Part shown: positions 27,097-39,236 of the stretch, piece after piece
Position numbering within the stretch: the stretch's first letter is position 1
Layout of the letters: the number at the start of each line of letters is the position of its first letter
NCBI GenBank assembly: GCA_029204225.1
Contig: CM055109.1
Location: forward strand, 19,789,783 to 19,853,782
DNA length: 64,000 nt
Direction of reading: 5' to 3'
Source: Diphasiastrum complanatum
Lineage: Eukaryota > Streptophyta > Lycopodiopsida > Lycopodiales > Lycopodiaceae
The notes under the pieces: model-generated
Database searches by the model: none
The model's input: the letters and a program-made list of their open reading frames with translations, nothing else
Told to the model about the DNA's origin: nothing
Made by a program: the position numbers and the translations under genes

Positions 27097-27720
27097 TTAG
27101 CCTACTGCTTGATGTAAGTCACTAACTAGAATAGTGTCATTAATAGGTAATGCAGGAAACTTTGAAGCAATTGCCTTGCAAATTGAGCTCGTTGAAGAAT
27201 TTAAAGTGCTTCTGAATGTTGCAATGCAACATACACACGTTGACGATAGAAAGACACAATGACGGATGGTAATGTAACATTTTGTCCTTGGCATTTCACA
27301 ACAAGCTCCACACATGATGACAAAAAATCATTAAATTTCTTGTTAAGACATCCATATGTTTCCAAAGCAAAGGGGATGAAATTATCTTCACCAGATGCCC
27401 GACCATTATAATCTTACTCCTCTCGAGTTGCATGAGATGCAACAACCCCTTGCATGATGGAAGAATGACTGTCGAGAGGGATCAACAATAACAACATATC
27501 CAAGAGTGCGAATTCCCTCATGTGAGAGAACAAGGTCAACACGCCAACGAGATTATTGTGAAGATGGCCTTAGCAAAATGTGTCTATGATCTCGAACAAC
27601 ATGAAAACCACTATCATGAGCAATAACAGCAAGCACATCATGAATGAAATCATGTGATACTATACGATCCCCACTTTTGGGGCACCACATAAGATGACAA
27701 GTGACGATGTTGTTGGGGGT
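27097..27720 (-). pseudogene. C-terminal fragment of a plant LINE-type polyprotein
   Basis: Minus-strand translation in two frames gives HDSGFHVVRDHRHILLRP, VDLVLSHEGIRTLGYVVIVD, then FIPFALETYGCLNKKF, FLSSCVELVV and LPSVIVSFYRQRVYVALQ. This order matches, from memory, the region that follows the RT and zinc-binding segment in a LINE-like family widespread in plants (RT...DIVI..DP...F.PLA.ETYGC...). At least one frameshift near 27430 and several stops make it dead. RT itself is not seen nearby. Confidence 0.55.
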
Positions 27721-27828
27721 GGAATCTTAGCACATCTTAACTGAACTTTGAAATCTCCCAACATCAAGCCCTCTAGTGCTTTTAACACTGACCCTATTTG
27801 GCCTAATATTGTAAAAATCTTCTCATAT

Positions 27829-29439
<1,611 letters not shown>

Positions 29440-29682
29440 AGGTACAAGTTGGACAAAGTCGGATCCATTGAAAACTTGCCTACAAACTGCTTTGAAATTA
29501 AACCAATTCACAAGAAGAAAGTCCTGAACAATGTTCCATCATCATTGAACATGTCCTTGGAAACCCAATGAAGCATAGAAAACCATATCATTGTCACCAA
29601 TACCTCCAATATAGTAGAAGTTATATTCCAAACCTTCTAACCAATTATCCACATTAATGGAATGAATGCCTCCATCAAAGGT
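29440..29682 (-). pseudogene. Retrotransposon gag-like fragment (copy 2)
   Basis: Minus-strand frame reads FDGGIHSINVDNWLEGLEYN, then ASLGFQGHVQ followed by two stops and WFNFKAV. The pattern (F-G, then NWL-x2-LE, then an aliphatic-GHV-WW-like block) is that of the retrotransposon gag N-terminal fold. Broken by stops; lies about 20 bp after the end of a second gag-like frame. Confidence 0.45.
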
Positions 29683-29703
29683 AGGACTAACGTATTTAGA
29701 CAA

Positions 29704-30320
29704 TCATTTTGTTTTAACAATAAGATTCTGTTGAGTAGTGACTTTCCACCATTCAATAATATGGTTTGTAGATAAGTGCTCCATAACAAGTGCACAATCC
29801 ATCAAATTGTGTAACTTCATAGAACTGGCTGCATAAATAAATATGGAAAGAGTTAGTTGAAGCACATTTCTGATAGGAGTTTGAAGAGAATTCACATAGT
29901 AACTCAAACATTTCCTATAATCAAATTTTCTCTTCGGAACCAATTCCAAAAATTGTTGAGTGAATTGGTGTATAGATCCAATTTGTTTGAGAGATTCCAT
30001 GTAGAATCTTGTAACACTATCAATACATGCAATCTTGAATTCATTCCAAAGTCCTTGAATTCAGTCCAAAGCTTCACAATTGAATATGCTTGCGTATCCC
30101 ACCATGTTCAAACTTGTATTTGAAAACATAATAAGGCGAAGTAGACTTTATCTTCATCAGACTAATAGTGATAACGAAAATAAACTTCCAACATAGTCAA
30201 CCAATCTTCAATACTTATTGAAGTTGGTTGTTTGTCAAAAACAAGGCTCTAACGTACGATTTCAGATTCTATTTCGTCATCATATGGAAGTTGAATATTC
30301 TTACTATACTGAAAATCCAT
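29704..30320 (-). pseudogene. Retrotransposon gag-like fragment (copy 1)
   Basis: From high to low coordinates the frames give EDWLTMLEVYFRYHY, DEDKVYFALLCFQ, TWWDTQAYSIVKLWTEFKDF and, after a frameshift, LKQIGSIHQFTQQFLELVP. This is the order of a Ty3/gypsy-type gag (WL..LE..F, WW, W..F, L.Q..S...Y...F). The last open frame is 29704-30000 (98 codons). No zinc knuckle or protease follows; instead a second gag-like start follows. Confidence 0.55.
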
Positions 30321-30679
30321 CTCTAACAACTGATATAATCTTGTGGACTACAAGTTCAACAACTAAAATTTATTGACAAATGAATTTGACAGGATGCTCC
30401 TCTCCATCCACTTAAAATTCTGAGTCCTCGAAAAATGAAGTGGTTGTGAATGGAAAGTGTAACAAATTGAAATGATGTAATAGTTTTGTTCAATATGTAG
30501 ATCACCCAGATTGAACAATTTTTCTTTTTAACGCAAATGGACTATTGGAGTAGAAAATTTTCTACAAACTACTTCTCTACAACATGGGTTTTGATTAAGG
30601 GAAACCATGGAATATGCATTAGAGGATGGGCAACAATAACAAAGGCTTAAACTGGAAGCTAAATGAAAAGAAGAACAAT

Positions 30680-31568
30680 CCAGGTGATTTGAAGAAATGA
30701 AGATGCAGATGCAAAAATTGATTGTTCATAGTAAAACATCAGTGGGTCGACAACCAAAAAAGGTGCATGAAAGTGAAGACACTTCTGAAGATGAAGAAGA
30801 TCCTAGCAATGAGTTAGATGAATGAAGTGACAACGATGAATGAATGAGCAAAGTGATGACAATGAGTCAGATGAGCAAAGCGACGACGAAAGTCAAGTTT
30901 CGGATCTATAATCAGTTGTAGACAACAAAAGTCCTATTCAAGATTCATATTAAGATGCAACGACACATGGTGAAAATTAGGATTTTGATGAAATTCAAGA
31001 TTCAGATCAGGATGCAAGGATAGACGGTAAATAAACGGACTCAATCAAGAAGCATTCATAGATAGTGAAAGTTCTAATCGAGACAAAGAGGTTCATGGTT
31101 CATTTGAGGATGCAAAATTGATCAAGGAGATGGTATTGCCATGGTCAATTGGAAAGACATATTTCAAATGTTGATGCTGGTCAATTGGATGAGTTTACTT
31201 TTGATCAAGAGGAAAACCAAGAATCAACTAATCATCCTTGGAAATTGGAGCAATTTGACTGTGAGGACAAGCAAGCGCGTACACTTAAAGATCCAAAGAC
31301 ATGCCAATCATGAGAATAATAGTCAATATTTTCTACTAAGAGAAGTGGTGAATAATAATAATGCTTTTAGGATGAGGACTATTTGACACTAACATTCCAT
31401 GATTTGGAACTACATGGGTATGTTAAATATTTGACCTATGAATCATTTCCATTCAATTTTGAAGCTATTGAAGATTTTTCAGGCATTGATATTGATTCGT
31501 TGGAATATGAGGTGTCCAAAGGTGATATTATGAGCAATGAAGATATTAAATTTTTTGTTGTTTCATAG
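30680..31568 (+). pseudogene. Degenerate acidic coding-like region, family unknown
   Basis: A run of GAA/GAT/GAC-rich codons (30770-30900) gives Asp/Glu/Ser-rich peptide such as ESEDTSEDEEDPSNELDE. Downstream frames (31141-31386, 31383-31568) continue acidic text, for example NFEAIEDFSGIDIDSLEYE. Several stops and shifts separate the pieces. Could be a decayed ORF of a retroelement or a captured host fragment; I recognise no domain. Confidence 0.3.
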
Positions 31569-32236
31569 AGATCGTATATGTATATTTTTTAGGGCTAATG
31601 TTTCAAATATATTCATGGCCAAATATGGATACTACATCCTTAGAGAAAAAATCTAGGTTGAATTTTGGAGCAACAACATCAGGATTTGATTATAATGTGC
31701 AAAACTATCAATAATATATCTAGCGTTGTCCCTCAACATACATCTGATTGGCACTACTATTATCAGCTACTTTGTATGGAGCATTGATATATAATCAACT
31801 ATAAGTGTTGAGGAATCAATCGTAGTTTTATTAATCGGGGTGATTAATCAACATGAACTGTTTAATACAGTGGAAGAGCTAGATGTAATCCAAAGATGTG
31901 AGTCCAAAGGAGTTAAGTCATAAAAGTGGCATGATGTTGGGAAAGTAGACAAAAGAGGATATTGTGGCAATACTCTCTGCCCATTCCATGCAGACTGTTT
32001 GCCAAAAGCAATATGGTGCTTCATCAAACTCTTCTTTGACCATCATTGTAGTTCATGGAAATGTGGGTTGTAGATTGAAGCTAACAAATGGACTCAATTT
32101 GACAACTTTGGATCTACAATGATGCAATAATAACGAACATGACATCCTCAGTCACATGACTACTTAACCAAGGCAATCAAGTTGATCAGACAAACATCTT
32201 CATTTTTTAGGACAAAAATGTTTAAGTAGGAGGAGT
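31569..32236. other. No gene; probable 3' end of an LTR element
   Basis: No coding block recognised. A purine-rich stretch AAGTAGGAGGAG (32225-32236) lies immediately before a TG-starting LTR-like sequence, as a polypurine tract would. Confidence 0.35.
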
Positions 32237-32729
32237 GTCATGTGTTATGTCCACGTCTTGTATATAGGATTCGACATACTCCTAGACTTGGATATCCGAT
32301 ACTCTAGTGTATGAGATTATTAGTTATGCCACATCATTCCGGACTAGGCCAGAAATGAAATTAATAAACTTGTGAGAGCCCATGTGCTCTAATTGGACCT
32401 ATGGAGCTAGTGCATGGTGATTGATTGCCTTTGGTGCAAGAATAGGAGATCAAATGCTTTTCGATTGGAATAGGGGATCCTAGAGAGAATATTCCTTAGC
32501 TTTTGAGGACTATATCTCTTGTAGGAACTCACACACCTCCTCATTGGATTTTTTGTTTCTTGAAACTAGGATCCTCTCCTCTCTTACATTCAGTCACCTT
32601 GGCTCGGGGGTGAAGCGGTTAGGGATTTGACTATCTGTTTCATGTTGGTTGGGTGGTTTGGCTCCACAGGTGTCCTTTTGGTTGCATGCAACAGGATCTA
32701 GGTAGATCTTCACTTGGAGATCCTTATAG
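32237..32729 (+). repeat. LTR-like sequence between a PPT and a PBS
   Basis: Starts TGTCATGTGTTATG after a purine-rich tract and ends just before an initiator-Met PBS at 32730. The expected CA terminus is not at the PBS junction, so the right border is uncertain. Confidence 0.5.
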
Positions 32730-32741
32730 TGGTATCAGAGC
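32730..32741 (+). other. Primer-binding site (tRNA-iMet type)
   Basis: Exact TGGTATCAGAGC. It marks the start of an LTR-element internal region. Confidence 0.7.
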
Positions 32742-34815
32742 AAGGCTTTGCATCAATCAGAAGGTGGAGTTGCTTTTTGTTTTTTCCCAATTTTTTGGTA
32801 TTTCCTCCTTGCTTTTTACTTTATGGGGGTGGAATTGACCTCCAAGTAAGTGGATTCTCTGATTTTGGTATGTTTTCAGCAAATGATCATTATTATAGAA
32901 ATTTTCCATAGAAAATGATGGAAATTTATGTGTTTTTGACAGTTTTTTGTAGTTTTTGAATTAGTATTCAGTGTTTTGGCTTGAAATTTGTCAACGATAC
33001 TATTTCTAAATGATTTTCATGTTTGTACTTGCTGTTTTACAGTCCCTATGATCGTATCTAATGATTTCATGAAGGGGTTGGATCTAGGCTATGTTTCTGG
33101 TCAAAATTCGACAATTTTGAGTTAGAAATGGAGTATATGAACCAATATTGATTTGAACAAAAACTTTTTGTGCTTTCATATTGCCAAATTATAGTAGATC
33201 ATGTTTGATACACTTGCACACGGATTAGAAAAAACAAATTCATGCCAAAAAAGTTGAAAAGAAATATATCAAAAAATAAGGTTTTTTTATGGGTTTTTTT
33301 AACTATTTTTGGGAGTGGGAGTTTTTCTCAAAATTCTTGAAAAAAACTTTGCATGATCATTCTTAGGTGTGTAAGCTTTACAGGGACAATTACAAATTTT
33401 GGTAGAAATCGATCACCATTAAGGGTCTCAAGAAGTCAAAAATTAGAGTATTTTTGGTGATTTTTGAGCATGAATAACTCTTGATAGTGGATCTAAAACC
33501 TCTGAACCTATATACAAGCTCAAATTTGGGTAGTATTGCCTCTTATTTGAGCCCTCATGCACCCAATTTGGTGGTGGGAGGCTTAGGCACCATCTCGTGA
33601 ACTTTTGCTTGATGGCAGCCTCCATAGAAGCTAGTTTTGGTTGATCTGAGCGTATGCTTACTTGCTAGCTTGTTTGAAGATTTATGCACCTCTAATGAAC
33701 CTTAAAAGAGTGCTTGTAACTTCTGATTGAATGCATGTGAGGCTGGAATTGGATTTTTGCTGAAATCTCTTTGTGAAGTGCGCCCTCCTACTAGTTTTTT
33801 GGTCATTTACAGCTCGCACGTGTAGTCTAGGTGGCAAGGTTACATGAAAATCATCTTGCTAACACACTCTCCCTCTGTACTATGTTTTACAGTGACCAAT
33901 TTGGTGTCCTATAGCAAAAGTTATTCCCAGGCGATTTTTAGAGTAAAACTTGAAATATTTCCAAAATGTTCTAGTTGCATATATGTATGTGAAGGCGTAG
34001 TGTGCATTCCCAGTGTTGAAAATACTTTTTAGATTCAGTTTTCATGTCCGGGTATATGGTACTGAGTGTTACAGTAGTTTGATCAAATAATTTCATGCAT
34101 GGATACAATTTTCGTAAAAGCAGGTTGAAAAGTGATTTCCTAGTTTGCTAGGTAGTTTACGTAAAAAAGTTGATTTTTTGAATAAATCATTACATGTCAT
34201 GTATGATGCATGCCGGATTTTTTGAAATCAGTTTGAAATAGGATGGCAACTTTGAAACTGCCAAGTCGATGCTATGAATCGATTTTCATAGTTTTGGTTC
34301 ATATTGAACGAATTTTGAAAGTCCTAGTTACATGAAATTTTGAAAGAACCGTGGACCATCGTTGGTTTTTGATCAAACATAAATACTCATAAAGTGAATG
34401 ATCTTACTGAGATGAAATCAGTCAAATTTATAAGCTCGTAGTACCTTTCACTTTTGGTTGAAGATTTTGGAATCTGTCAACTAAAGAGAGCAATTTCTTG
34501 TTTTATGTGATCAATAAAGACCAAGTATAACAACCGTTGCTATGCCCATCTACATGTAGATTTGCCAGTAGTTGAGTGCGACACTTAACTAATGAATAAT
34601 TGACATTTGAGTGACCAGCAGATAAAATTTTTACTGAATCATGGTTAGGCCTTTTCCTTGCTGTTGGATTTATTTCTCTACTCTCCTAAATCCCATGTTA
34701 ATCTAGTTCCATTCATAGTGTTGAAGTTTTAGATGCATGGTCGCACAGTTTGTAGAAATACTATATTATCAAAGATAGGCAAGAGAGTGGCAGTCTGACT
34801 TGTCGGAGTTGGCCA
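32742..34815. other. Internal region without recognisable coding capacity
   Basis: About 2 kb after the PBS hold no gag or pol block on either strand. Either the element's coding region was lost or it is a LARD-like non-coding element; the second LTR was not found. Confidence 0.4.
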
Positions 34816-35682
34816 TGTTGGATTATTCTATTTGTCGAAATAGTTCAACTGAATAATCAATCTTTAATCTTCATCCACTCTATTATCCAAAACTGCAGTT
34901 TTGCTCATGTTTCTACACAGTATGCAGAAGTACTCGGGAATCACTCACAGGTGGCTCCGACATATCGGGCATCATCCGACATATCAATGTCTCCGACGAA
35001 AGTCGATGACATTCGACTTGTCAATGAAAGACAGTTACTGTTCCACTTGAATTGAAGCTAAAGACTTGTCCTAACTGTTTAGCAAGTAAATTTTCGGGAA
35101 ATTCTAACTGGATGGATGCCAGCGCATTATGGCCAACTGGCTATTGCGATCTACAATCTGATTAGCTGTCCTACTGGACATGCGTTATTTGCTTAGTATA
35201 AATAGCTAATCATCTATAGCTCTTTTAACTCAACTTAGCTCTTGCTCAGCTTTCTATCTTAGCTTTTCTTTCAGAGTTCATTTAGAGTATTGTTACTCGC
35301 GCTTACTGCTTATCAGCGGAAGTGCATCGGACAAAGTTTTCAGTTACTCATGGATAGCTTAGAGTACGTGGTTTCTATCCCCAATTGTCTTGTGCTCATC
35401 ATCATCTAATTTGTACATGCTACATGCTGAATCAATCTATCCTTTTTATTGCGTTTAGTATTATGCCAGAATGTATGCATCTCTACAATTGTTTTGTAGC
35501 TGATAAATCTCTTATTGTCAGTTGCTAAAAGGCTGAACGTGACTTCTGGCATTACATTTTGTTCAATATTGATAGGCATAGTCATGCATTAGGAAAGGAG
35601 GACAATTCCGCTATGCTCAATAAGCGCTTACACTCTTCGACTTGTCGAACTAACTCACTTCTCTCCTCCTATTTTTTCAACA
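34816..35682 (+). repeat. 5' LTR of copia element (left arm of palindrome), 867 bp
   Basis: Begins TGTTGGATTATTC and ends TTTTTTCAACA directly before a PBS. It aligns over its whole length, inverted, to 37457-38284. Confidence 0.85.
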
Positions 35683-35694
35683 TGGTATCAGAGC
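35683..35694 (+). other. Primer-binding site (tRNA-iMet type)
   Basis: TGGTATCAGAGC immediately after the LTR terminus CAACA. Confidence 0.85.
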
Positions 35695-36382
35695 ATATTA
35701 TCTAGTATGGTATTATAGCTTGCTACCTTCATGATATCATAGCGATCTGTTATATTAGAGCTCTAATACTTGATATCTTTTGCGATATCAAATTGATATC
35801 ATTCGATATTTTTATAGTATCAAATTCTTCAATTTATGGTATCAAATTTCAGTATCAGATAATTGATTTCCAATTGCAGCGTGCAACACGACATTTATCG
35901 TTTAACGTCGTCGATTTATCGACAAACTAAAGTTCTAGATGTATTTTGGATCCAATTACTACTTGTGAAAATTTAAGATGAAGACCTTGCTAATCGCCAA
36001 CGAGTTGTGGGATGTTGTCACATGTATCAAATTGAAACTTGAAGACGACACAACTGACTCAAAGTGGAAGTCGAAGGATGGTAAAGCTTTTGCGCTTATT
36101 ATGCTCAATATATCAGACACTCAGATTGGCCAAATAGCTGAAGCTCAAACTTTGAAAGAAGTATGGGACATCCTGAGCTCACTATATGATGTGAAAGACG
36201 TAACTTCCAAGTTACATTTATGAAGAAAATTCTTCACTCTCAAAATGTTGAATGGTGATTCACTTCAGAATCACGTTAGCCAGTTTAAGAATCTCTTGCA
36301 ACAGATGGTCGTTGTCGGATCGATCGTAGACTAGCAAGACGCAATTATGACATTGTTTTCAAGCATGCCCTCTACATACGAG
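35695..36382 (+). pseudogene. Copia gag N-terminal part, plus strand
   Basis: Open frame 35978-36223 reads ELWDVVTCIKLKLEDDTT, KDGKAFALIMLNISDTQIGQ and EAQTLKEVWDILSSLYDVKD, the copia gag (UBN2) pattern. A stop follows LHL; gag text continues as FSSMPSTYE and then breaks at 36382, where the sequence switches to the opposite-strand element. Confidence 0.8.
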
Positions 36383-37456
36383 TGCAGAATCTAGAAACCA
36401 AGAATTATTCAATGGTGCCTTTAGGTCTTTGACCATAAATGCCCCTTCATCCCTTTCGAATCCAGGAGGTGCTGTGACTGCATTCGTCTGTTGATCAAAT
36501 TGCTTGCTGGCATTCTTTGCTTTTAGTACCTTGCAATCTTGGATCTCATGATTAGTCAGTTTGCAATACTTACAAAACATCTTCTTCTTTGATTGTGGAT
36601 TTGATAATTGCTCTTGACTTTGTGTCAGTTTTTGATTTGATGCAGACTGCTTAGAGCTTTTCTGTTTCTGTTGTTTTGAGCATTTGTTGACATATAGAGC
36701 ATGAGATGATGAAGTCGACGAAGCGTCTTGACTTCTTCAATTATCTTCTTGCAACAACATAGTGAGAACTCTATTGAGAGTTAAATATGAGTGTGTCGAT
36801 ATTGATCATCACCCAGTTCTCATATGTAGAGGGCAAGCTTGAAAACAATGTCATAATTGTGTCTTGATTGTATATGATTGATCCGACAGTGGCTTATCTG
36901 TTGCAAGAGATTCTTAAAATTGGTTAATGTGATTTTGAAGTGAATAGATATAACTTGGAAGTTACGTCTCTCACATTATATAGTGAGCTCAGGATTTTCC
37001 ATACTTCTTTCGAAGTTTGAGCTTCACATATGAGGCCAATCTGAGTGTCTGATATATTGAGAATAATAAGTGCAAAAGCTTTACCATCCTTTGACTTCCA
37101 CTTTGAGTTGGTTGTGTCATCTTCAAGCTTCACTTCTGTACCTATGACAACATCCCACAACTTAAGGTCTTCACCTTAAATTTTCATGAGTGGTAATTGG
37201 ATCCATTCAACTTGTCTGTGATAAGACCGACTTTACTTTGAGAATCCATCTGGAACTTTAGTTTGTTGATAATTCGATGACATTAAGAATGATGTCGTGT
37301 CGCGCTACAATTGGAAATCAATTATCTGATACTGAAATTTGATACCACAAGTTGAGGAATATGATACTATGAAAAGTATCTAATGATATCGATTTGATAT
37401 CGCAAAAGATATCAAGTATTAGAGCTCTGATTTTAATAGCATATGCTCTGATACCA
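36383..37456 (-). pseudogene. Copia gag, zinc knuckle and protease start, minus strand
   Basis: PBS complement at 37445-37456. Gag frame 37160-36924 reads MWDVVIGTEVKLEDDTT and KDGKAFALIILNISDTQIGL, nearly the same as the plus-strand copy. Further on, frame 36580-36359 gives the zinc knuckle CKYCKLTNHEIQDC and NNSWFLDS, the protease start, where it ends at the junction with the plus-strand copy. The catalytic Asp is the last conserved residue before the break. Confidence 0.85.
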
Positions 37457-38284
37457 TGTTGGAAAGAGAGAATGCATTAACGACAAGTCGAAGACTATGA
37501 ACGTCTTATCGAGCACAACGGAATGGAGCCTACTTTTCTAATGCATGACTACACCTATCAATATTGAACAAAACATAATGACAGAAGTCATGTTCAATAT
37601 TTTAGCAACTAACTTTGAAATCGCTAGTACTAAAGTGATTACGTAGCCAAACAATGAAGAATTGAATTGTCAGACAAGACCATAAGAGATTATCAGTTAC
37701 AAACAATCACAAAAATGCATACATTTTTGACATAATGTTGAACGCAATAACTAAAAACTCTGTCTGATGCACTTTTGCTGAAAAGCAGTAATCACGAGTA
37801 GCAATACTTTGAGCTCTAAGCTAAGATTGAAACTAAGCTAAAGAGAAAAATGAGCTATTGAATTGTTTAATGGTCAGTTGTTTATACTAAGCAAATAACA
37901 CACATCCAATAGGATGGCTAATTAGGTCGCAGATCGCAATAGCCAGTTGGCCATAATGAGTTGGCATCCATCCAGTTAGGTCTTCCCAGAAATTTACTTG
38001 ATAGATGGTTAGGGAAAATCTTGAGCTTCAATTCAAGTGAAACAATCAACTGTCTTTCATCGACATGGCTGAAGTCTTCGATTTGTCGTGACATCAATAT
38101 GTCGGATGATGCCCGATATGACACATGTGAGCAATTTCTAAGTACTTGTGCAGATTGTGTAGAAACACAAGCAAAACTACAGAATTGGATAATAGAGTGG
38201 ATGAAGATTAAAGATCAATTATTTGGTTGAACCACTCCGATAAGTAGACTTATTTAAACACTCAAATAGTAGAATACTCTAACA
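37457..38284 (-). repeat. 5' LTR of copia element (right arm of palindrome), 828 bp
   Basis: On the minus strand it begins TGTTAGAGTATTC and ends CCAACA next to the PBS. Inverted copy of 34816-35682, with shared blocks such as GGGCATCATCCGACATAT and TGAAAGACAGTT. Confidence 0.85.
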
Positions 38285-38319
38285 CTAGCCTCATTAATAA
38301 ACATTGCAAGAAACAAGGC

Positions 38320-39236
38320 TAGATGAATTGCTACAACTTTCAAAATAAGAACATTCTCATTATTATCATCTTGGGCGAATATGCCTTGCTAACCACCTTC
38401 TTTGGAGAATTTTTGTTCCCTTTTCTTCTTAAAGCATTCGTTTGGATTGCCTTTACAATAAAAACATTGAATTGGAGATTTTTACATCTTGCCTCCATCT
38501 TAAGAATGTGCTATCTCTTTCTTTGATAAAGCCACTTTACTTCTTGTTTGTCTCCTTTAGCTTCTCCTTTCCACTTTCCCTTTGTGATAGAGAAAGCTCC
38601 TTCAATGACATTGGAGTTGGATGTCTGATTCCTTCTTGCCTTTTCATATGCTACTCGATGCTCGTTGTATAGTAAGACACTTTGCAAATCTTCCAAGATG
38701 GGCATGTACTTTTTAATGACATAACTTAAGACTGGATTCTCATATGCTTGTCCAAAACCATTTTAAAGAATTTGTACAAGTTCCTTTATTTTTATGAAAT
38801 CACCAATGCAATCTAGGTCACTATCATATGACTTGATTCTAAGTACATAAGATTACTCATATGCATCATCAAGCCATCAACTTGATTTATTTGTATTCTC
38901 AAGTTCAACATCCTTGATGTGTTCTTGGATTCATAAGTTCTTTGGAGTGTTTCCCAAGTATCTCTTGTTGTTGTAATTGCCTTAACCTTCTTGAGAATAT
39001 CACTAGCCAACATTGATTCAAAAATGAAGAGCTAATCTAGATCTTCTATCAACCTCTACATGTTCTTGTACATGAGGAGGTCTAGCCTCAGCTCCTACCA
39101 TGATAATCACTAAAATGATGAGGGACTTCATCCTTATTTTTAAATTGTGATACTTGGAAGATGGAAATCTATAATCATTTTTCAAAACTACACTTGCATC
39201 GAATATAATGAATGTACTTTGAGTAGATTTGATCAA
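38320..39236 (-). pseudogene. Copia gag remnant, minus strand
   Basis: From high to low coordinates: SSKYHNLKIRMKSLI (39236-39018), then ILKKVKAITTTRDTWETLQR and SKNTSRMLNLRIQINQV (39013-38813), then ILEDLQSVLLYNEHRVAYEK (38705-38511). These are consecutive copia gag (UBN2) segments in three frames. A lysine-rich tail follows without a clear zinc knuckle. It is a different subfamily from the neighbouring palindrome elements, and no LTR was delimited. Confidence 0.75.
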
